Notes under the pieces: generated by a model
The model's input: only the letters and a program-made list of their open reading frames with translations
Database searches by the model: none
Told to the model about the DNA's origin: nothing
Made by a program: the position numbers and the translations under genes
Source: Treponema sp.
Lineage (GTDB): Bacteria > Spirochaetota > Spirochaetia > Treponematales > Breznakiellaceae
DNA: 34,341 bases
Direction of reading: 5' to 3'
NCBI GenBank assembly: GCA_031256445.1
Contig: JAIRQN010000064.1
Location: 1 to 34,341, forward strand
Shown: piece by piece, positions 32,541 through 34,341 of the stretch
Layout of the letters: the number at the start of each line of letters is the position of its first letter
How positions within the stretch are numbered: the first letter of the stretch is position 1

Positions 32541-32555
32541 GTAGACCATAGGACG
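32521..32555. repeat. Two copies of ATAGGACG(T/C)TTT, 27 bases apart, over the tig-operon promoter
   Basis: On the plus strand ATAGGACG occurs at 32521-32528 and 32548-32555, each followed by a pyrimidine and TTT. One copy is between the -10 and -35 boxes, the other just beyond the -35 box. It is a candidate operator for an unidentified regulator. Confidence 0.5.
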
Positions 32556-32811
32556 CTTTTTAATGCAAAAAAAAACGGAAAAGAAGAAATATTATTAAGA
32601 GCATAAAAATCCTATCTTACGCCCATGCCGTTAAAATGTTACAAAAATCAATAAATTACAACATGGTGTATTGTTTTTATTGGGTATTTACATAAAAATT
32701 GGTTATTTTAATCAATTTTTACACCATGCGTTTATATTGAGCTTAATTGGGGTGTAATTTGCGATTATTTTTTTAAATTCTGGGGTGTATAATTGCATTT
32801 TTTTTTGTTAT
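32556..32811. other. AT-rich intergenic region with hairpin and repeated GGGGTGTA
   Basis: The gap between tRNA-Lys and the sensor gene is about 470 bases (32353-32822) and holds no convincing gene. Besides the minus-strand promoter, it contains a hairpin at 32694-32720 (arms AAAAATTGGTT/AATCAATTTTT with one G-T pair, 5-base loop), outer inverted arms CATGGTGTA (32662-32670) and TACACCATG (32720-32728), and the octamer GGGGTGTA at 32749-32756 and 32782-32789. The last copy leads into TATAAT at 32788-32793, a possible -10 box for the sensor gene, with only a poor -35 (TTATTT). Confidence 0.5.
32662..32728. repeat. Nested inverted repeats upstream of the sensor gene
   Basis: Nine-base arms CATGGTGTA and TACACCATG enclose an AT-rich 11-base-pair hairpin (32694-32720). 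The outer arms share the GGTGTA core with the two downstream GGGGTGTA copies, so one regulator may recognise all four. Confidence 0.5.
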
Positions 32812-32821
32812 GGAGGTAAAA

Positions 32822-32971
32822 TTGTTTTATATGAAAGACAGGAGGGAAAGTTACGAAAAAAACTACGGAATTGTTAAGCATAACAGAAAAAATGGTTCCA
32901 TGTTTAATATGCTTTTTATTTACCATAGCGTTATTATCAGCCGTTTTCTCCGGCTGCGGCAGCCACGGTAA
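32822..32971 (+). other. Short ORF with strong ribosome site overlapping the sensor start
   Basis: A TTG at 32822 lies five bases after GGAGG (32812-32816) and opens a 49-codon frame that begins MFYMKDRRESYEKN and stops at 32969-32971, inside the sensor gene. If one A were lost from the A7 tract at 32856-32862, this frame would run straight into the sensor frame and supply a positively charged N-terminus. It is therefore either a leader ORF, an off-phase form of the sensor N-terminus, or chance. Confidence 0.35.
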
Positions 32972-34341
32972 CCTCGGCAAAACACAGGGTGGACGTGTCC
33001 AGAGGTTTTCTTCGTACAGGGATATTCCCGGCGTTACCAATGAGGAGATTGCCGCGATAGAGGCGATTCGGCAGCAGGGGCAGCCTCTTATATTCGGAAT
33101 GCAGCTCAATACCGAGGCTTTTCTTGATTTTGACGGAGAAATAAAGGGATTTAATGTTCTTCTTTGCGAATGGCTGACTGAACTCTTTGGGATTCCTTTT
33201 GTCCCCCGGCATTATGCCTGGCTTGACCTTCTTAGCGGTCTTGAAAGCGGCGAAATCGCGTTTACCGGAGAGCTTACCCCAAACGAAGAACGCCGGAAAA
33301 CATACTTTATGACCGGCACCATAGCTCAGCGCTCGCTGAAATATTTTCGCCTTGAGGGCTCGCCGTCCTTTAATGAAATTGCCCAAACACGCCTGCCGAG
33401 GTATACCCTGCGCGAAGGAACCACTGTCGCCGTTGATGCCATAACTCACGCCACAAGGCAGTTTGAACCTGTATTCATACAGAACTACAATGATGTATAT
33501 GAATTGCTGCGCACAGGAGCAGCCGACGCTCTTATTACCGAAGGCGTTCAGGAAGCTTACTGGGAAGCCTACAGCGATGTGGTAATTTCGGATTTTTACC
33601 CGCTCCTTTACTCCCCTGTTTCCCTTTCAACCCAGACCAGTTCCCTCTCTCCGATCATCTCTGTATTTCAGAAGGCTCTGGAAAACGGCGCGGTGAATTA
33701 TCTGAACGAGCTTTATGAAACAGGCAATGATGATTATCTGAAACATAAACTGTACCTGCAGTTAACACCCCGGGAACGGGAGTATATAAAACAAAATCCC
33801 GTTATACGCCTTGGCGCTGAATATGACAGTTATCCGGTCAGTTATTTTAACGAGCGTTATCAGCAATGGCAGGGGATAGCGTTTGACGTATTGGGAATAG
33901 TGTCTTCCCTTACCGGTCTTGAATTTAACCCTGTCCACGGCACTGCGGTGGAACTGTTTCATATGCTTGAAACAGGAGAAGTGGATATGATTACCGAACT
34001 CATCCGTACAGCGGAACGGAGGGGATACTTTCTGTGGCCGGAAAATTCGTTTATGACAGAACGCTCGGTGCTTATATCAAGGCTGGATTACCGCAATGTC
34101 TCTGTTTACAGAATCTATTCCGAAAGAGTGGGTGTATGCAAAGGAACCGCCCAGGCTGAGTTTTTCCACAACTGGTTCCCCAACCATCCCAATATCATCG
34201 AATACGATGACCAGACAGAGTTATTCAACGCCTTGAAAAAAAACGAAGTGGATCTGGTCATGAACAGCTATAGCTCCCTCCTTAACCTGACAAACTATCA
34301 GGAACTGCCGGATTTCAAGGCAAATATCGTGTTCGGCAACA
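32892..34341 (+). CDS. Sensor lipoprotein with two bacterial substrate-binding (SBP_bac_3-like) domains; incomplete at right edge
   Basis: The frame is open to the window edge, at least 483 residues from ATG 32892. It begins with a hydrophobic signal ending in AVFSGC, so C22 may be lipidated. Two tandem periplasmic-binding-protein domains follow. The first spans about 60-285 (FGMQLNTEAFLDFDGEIKGF, EIAFTGELTPNEERRKTYFM). The second begins at LTPREREYIKQNPVIRLGAE (291 on), with GIAFDVLGIVSS and VDMITELIRTAERRGYF. This linker and domain pair is typical of BvgS-like kinases and of diguanylate cyclases; the output domain is outside the window. The start is unsure: ATG 32892 lacks a ribosome site, TTG 32871 is an alternative, and a strong AGGAGGG (32840-32846) has no proper start codon behind it. 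Confidence 0.75.
   Translation, partial: MVPCLICFLFTIALLSAVFSGCGSHGNLGKTQGGRVQRFSSYRDIPGVTNEEIAAIEAIRQQGQPLIFGMQLNTEAFLDFDGEIKGFNVLLCEWLTELFGIPFVPRHYAWLDLLSGLESGEIAFTGELTPNEERRKTYFMTGTIAQRSLKYFRLEGSPSFNEIAQTRLPRYTLREGTTVAVDAITHATRQFEPVFIQNYNDVYELLRTGAADALITEGVQEAYWEAYSDVVISDFYPLLYSPVSLSTQTSSLSPIISVFQKALENGAVNYLNELYETGNDDYLKHKLYLQLTPREREYIKQNPVIRLGAEYDSYPVSYFNERYQQWQGIAFDVLGIVSSLTGLEFNPVHGTAVELFHMLETGEVDMITELIRTAERRGYFLWPENSFMTERSVLISRLDYRNVSVYRIYSERVGVCKGTAQAEFFHNWFPNHPNIIEYDDQTELFNALKKNEVDLVMNSYSSLLNLTNYQELPDFKANIVFGN

Noticed and set aside
32556-32660. Short lysine-rich frame (MQKKTEKKKYY) and possible CRISPR-like repeats in the AT-rich gap
   Set aside because: The frame has no ribosome site and only 11 codons; the repeats are too few and irregular for a CRISPR array.

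Overview
The window looks like a chromosomal stretch of a spirochaete, most likely Treponema or a close relative. The pointers are the archaeal/vacuolar-type (V/A) ATPase genes, spirochaetal-style lipoproteins, a coiled-coil gene plus zapA directly behind infC-rpmI-rplT, and the tig-clpP-clpX order. The genus is an inference from gene content; I ran no search. Most of the window is housekeeping and biosynthesis, with little sign of recent mobile DNA apart from a decayed Rpn-type nuclease tail at the left edge and a frameshifted nitroreductase remnant near 14 kb.

Layout. 1-0.8 kb: Rpn-family fragment, then a DinB-family gene with its own promoter. 0.9-6.7 kb, minus strand: argG-argH-fumarase alpha-fumarase beta in one run, then a separately promoted unit with a 22-codon leader ORF, a sodium-pumping decarboxylase beta subunit (oadB) and a 47-residue membrane peptide. 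6.8-9.7 kb, plus strand: divergent polysaccharide deacetylase, tsaD and a DUF554 membrane protein. 9.7-13.7 kb, minus strand: V/A-ATPase B, A and E subunits only. 13.8-14.5 kb: nitroreductase pseudogene and a small TPR-like lipoprotein. 14.6-17.9 kb, plus strand: argC-argJ-argB. 18-21.6 kb, plus strand: infC-rpmI-rplT-coiled coil-zapA-manA-yaiI. 21.6-26.3 kb: HD-GYP response protein, an unknown spirochaete-like protein, a 35-residue basic peptide, paaK-iorB, and an HExxH/four-cysteine protein. 26.3-32.5 kb, minus strand: a protein-quality-control run of tRNA-Lys, tig, clpP, clpX and lon behind a near-consensus promoter. 32.5-34.3 kb: an AT-rich regulatory gap, then a two-domain substrate-binding sensor lipoprotein that runs off the right edge.

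How the genes fit together. ArgJ recycles the acetyl group, so ArgC-ArgJ-ArgB plus ArgG-ArgH cover most of arginine synthesis; argD and argF are not here. ArgH releases fumarate, and the two fumarase subunits are translationally joined to argH, so the by-product can be turned into malate on the spot. OadB next door works at the oxaloacetate to pyruvate step and would export sodium. The V/A-ATPase catalytic head genes stand alone, without membrane-rotor genes.

The observations that most deserve follow-up are: a 56-residue repeat-derived insert in Lon just before its Walker A loop; paired CGTCCTAT repeats on the promoter of the tRNA-Lys/tig/clpPX/lon run; several promoters whose -10 box ends 6-8 bases before the start codon (likely leaderless mRNAs); three promoters whose -35 box contains the stop codon of the gene before; the reduced E-A-B ATPase locus; and an A7 tract that separates a well-placed ribosome binding site from the sensor reading frame. 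I did not find a convincing new defence or mobile system.
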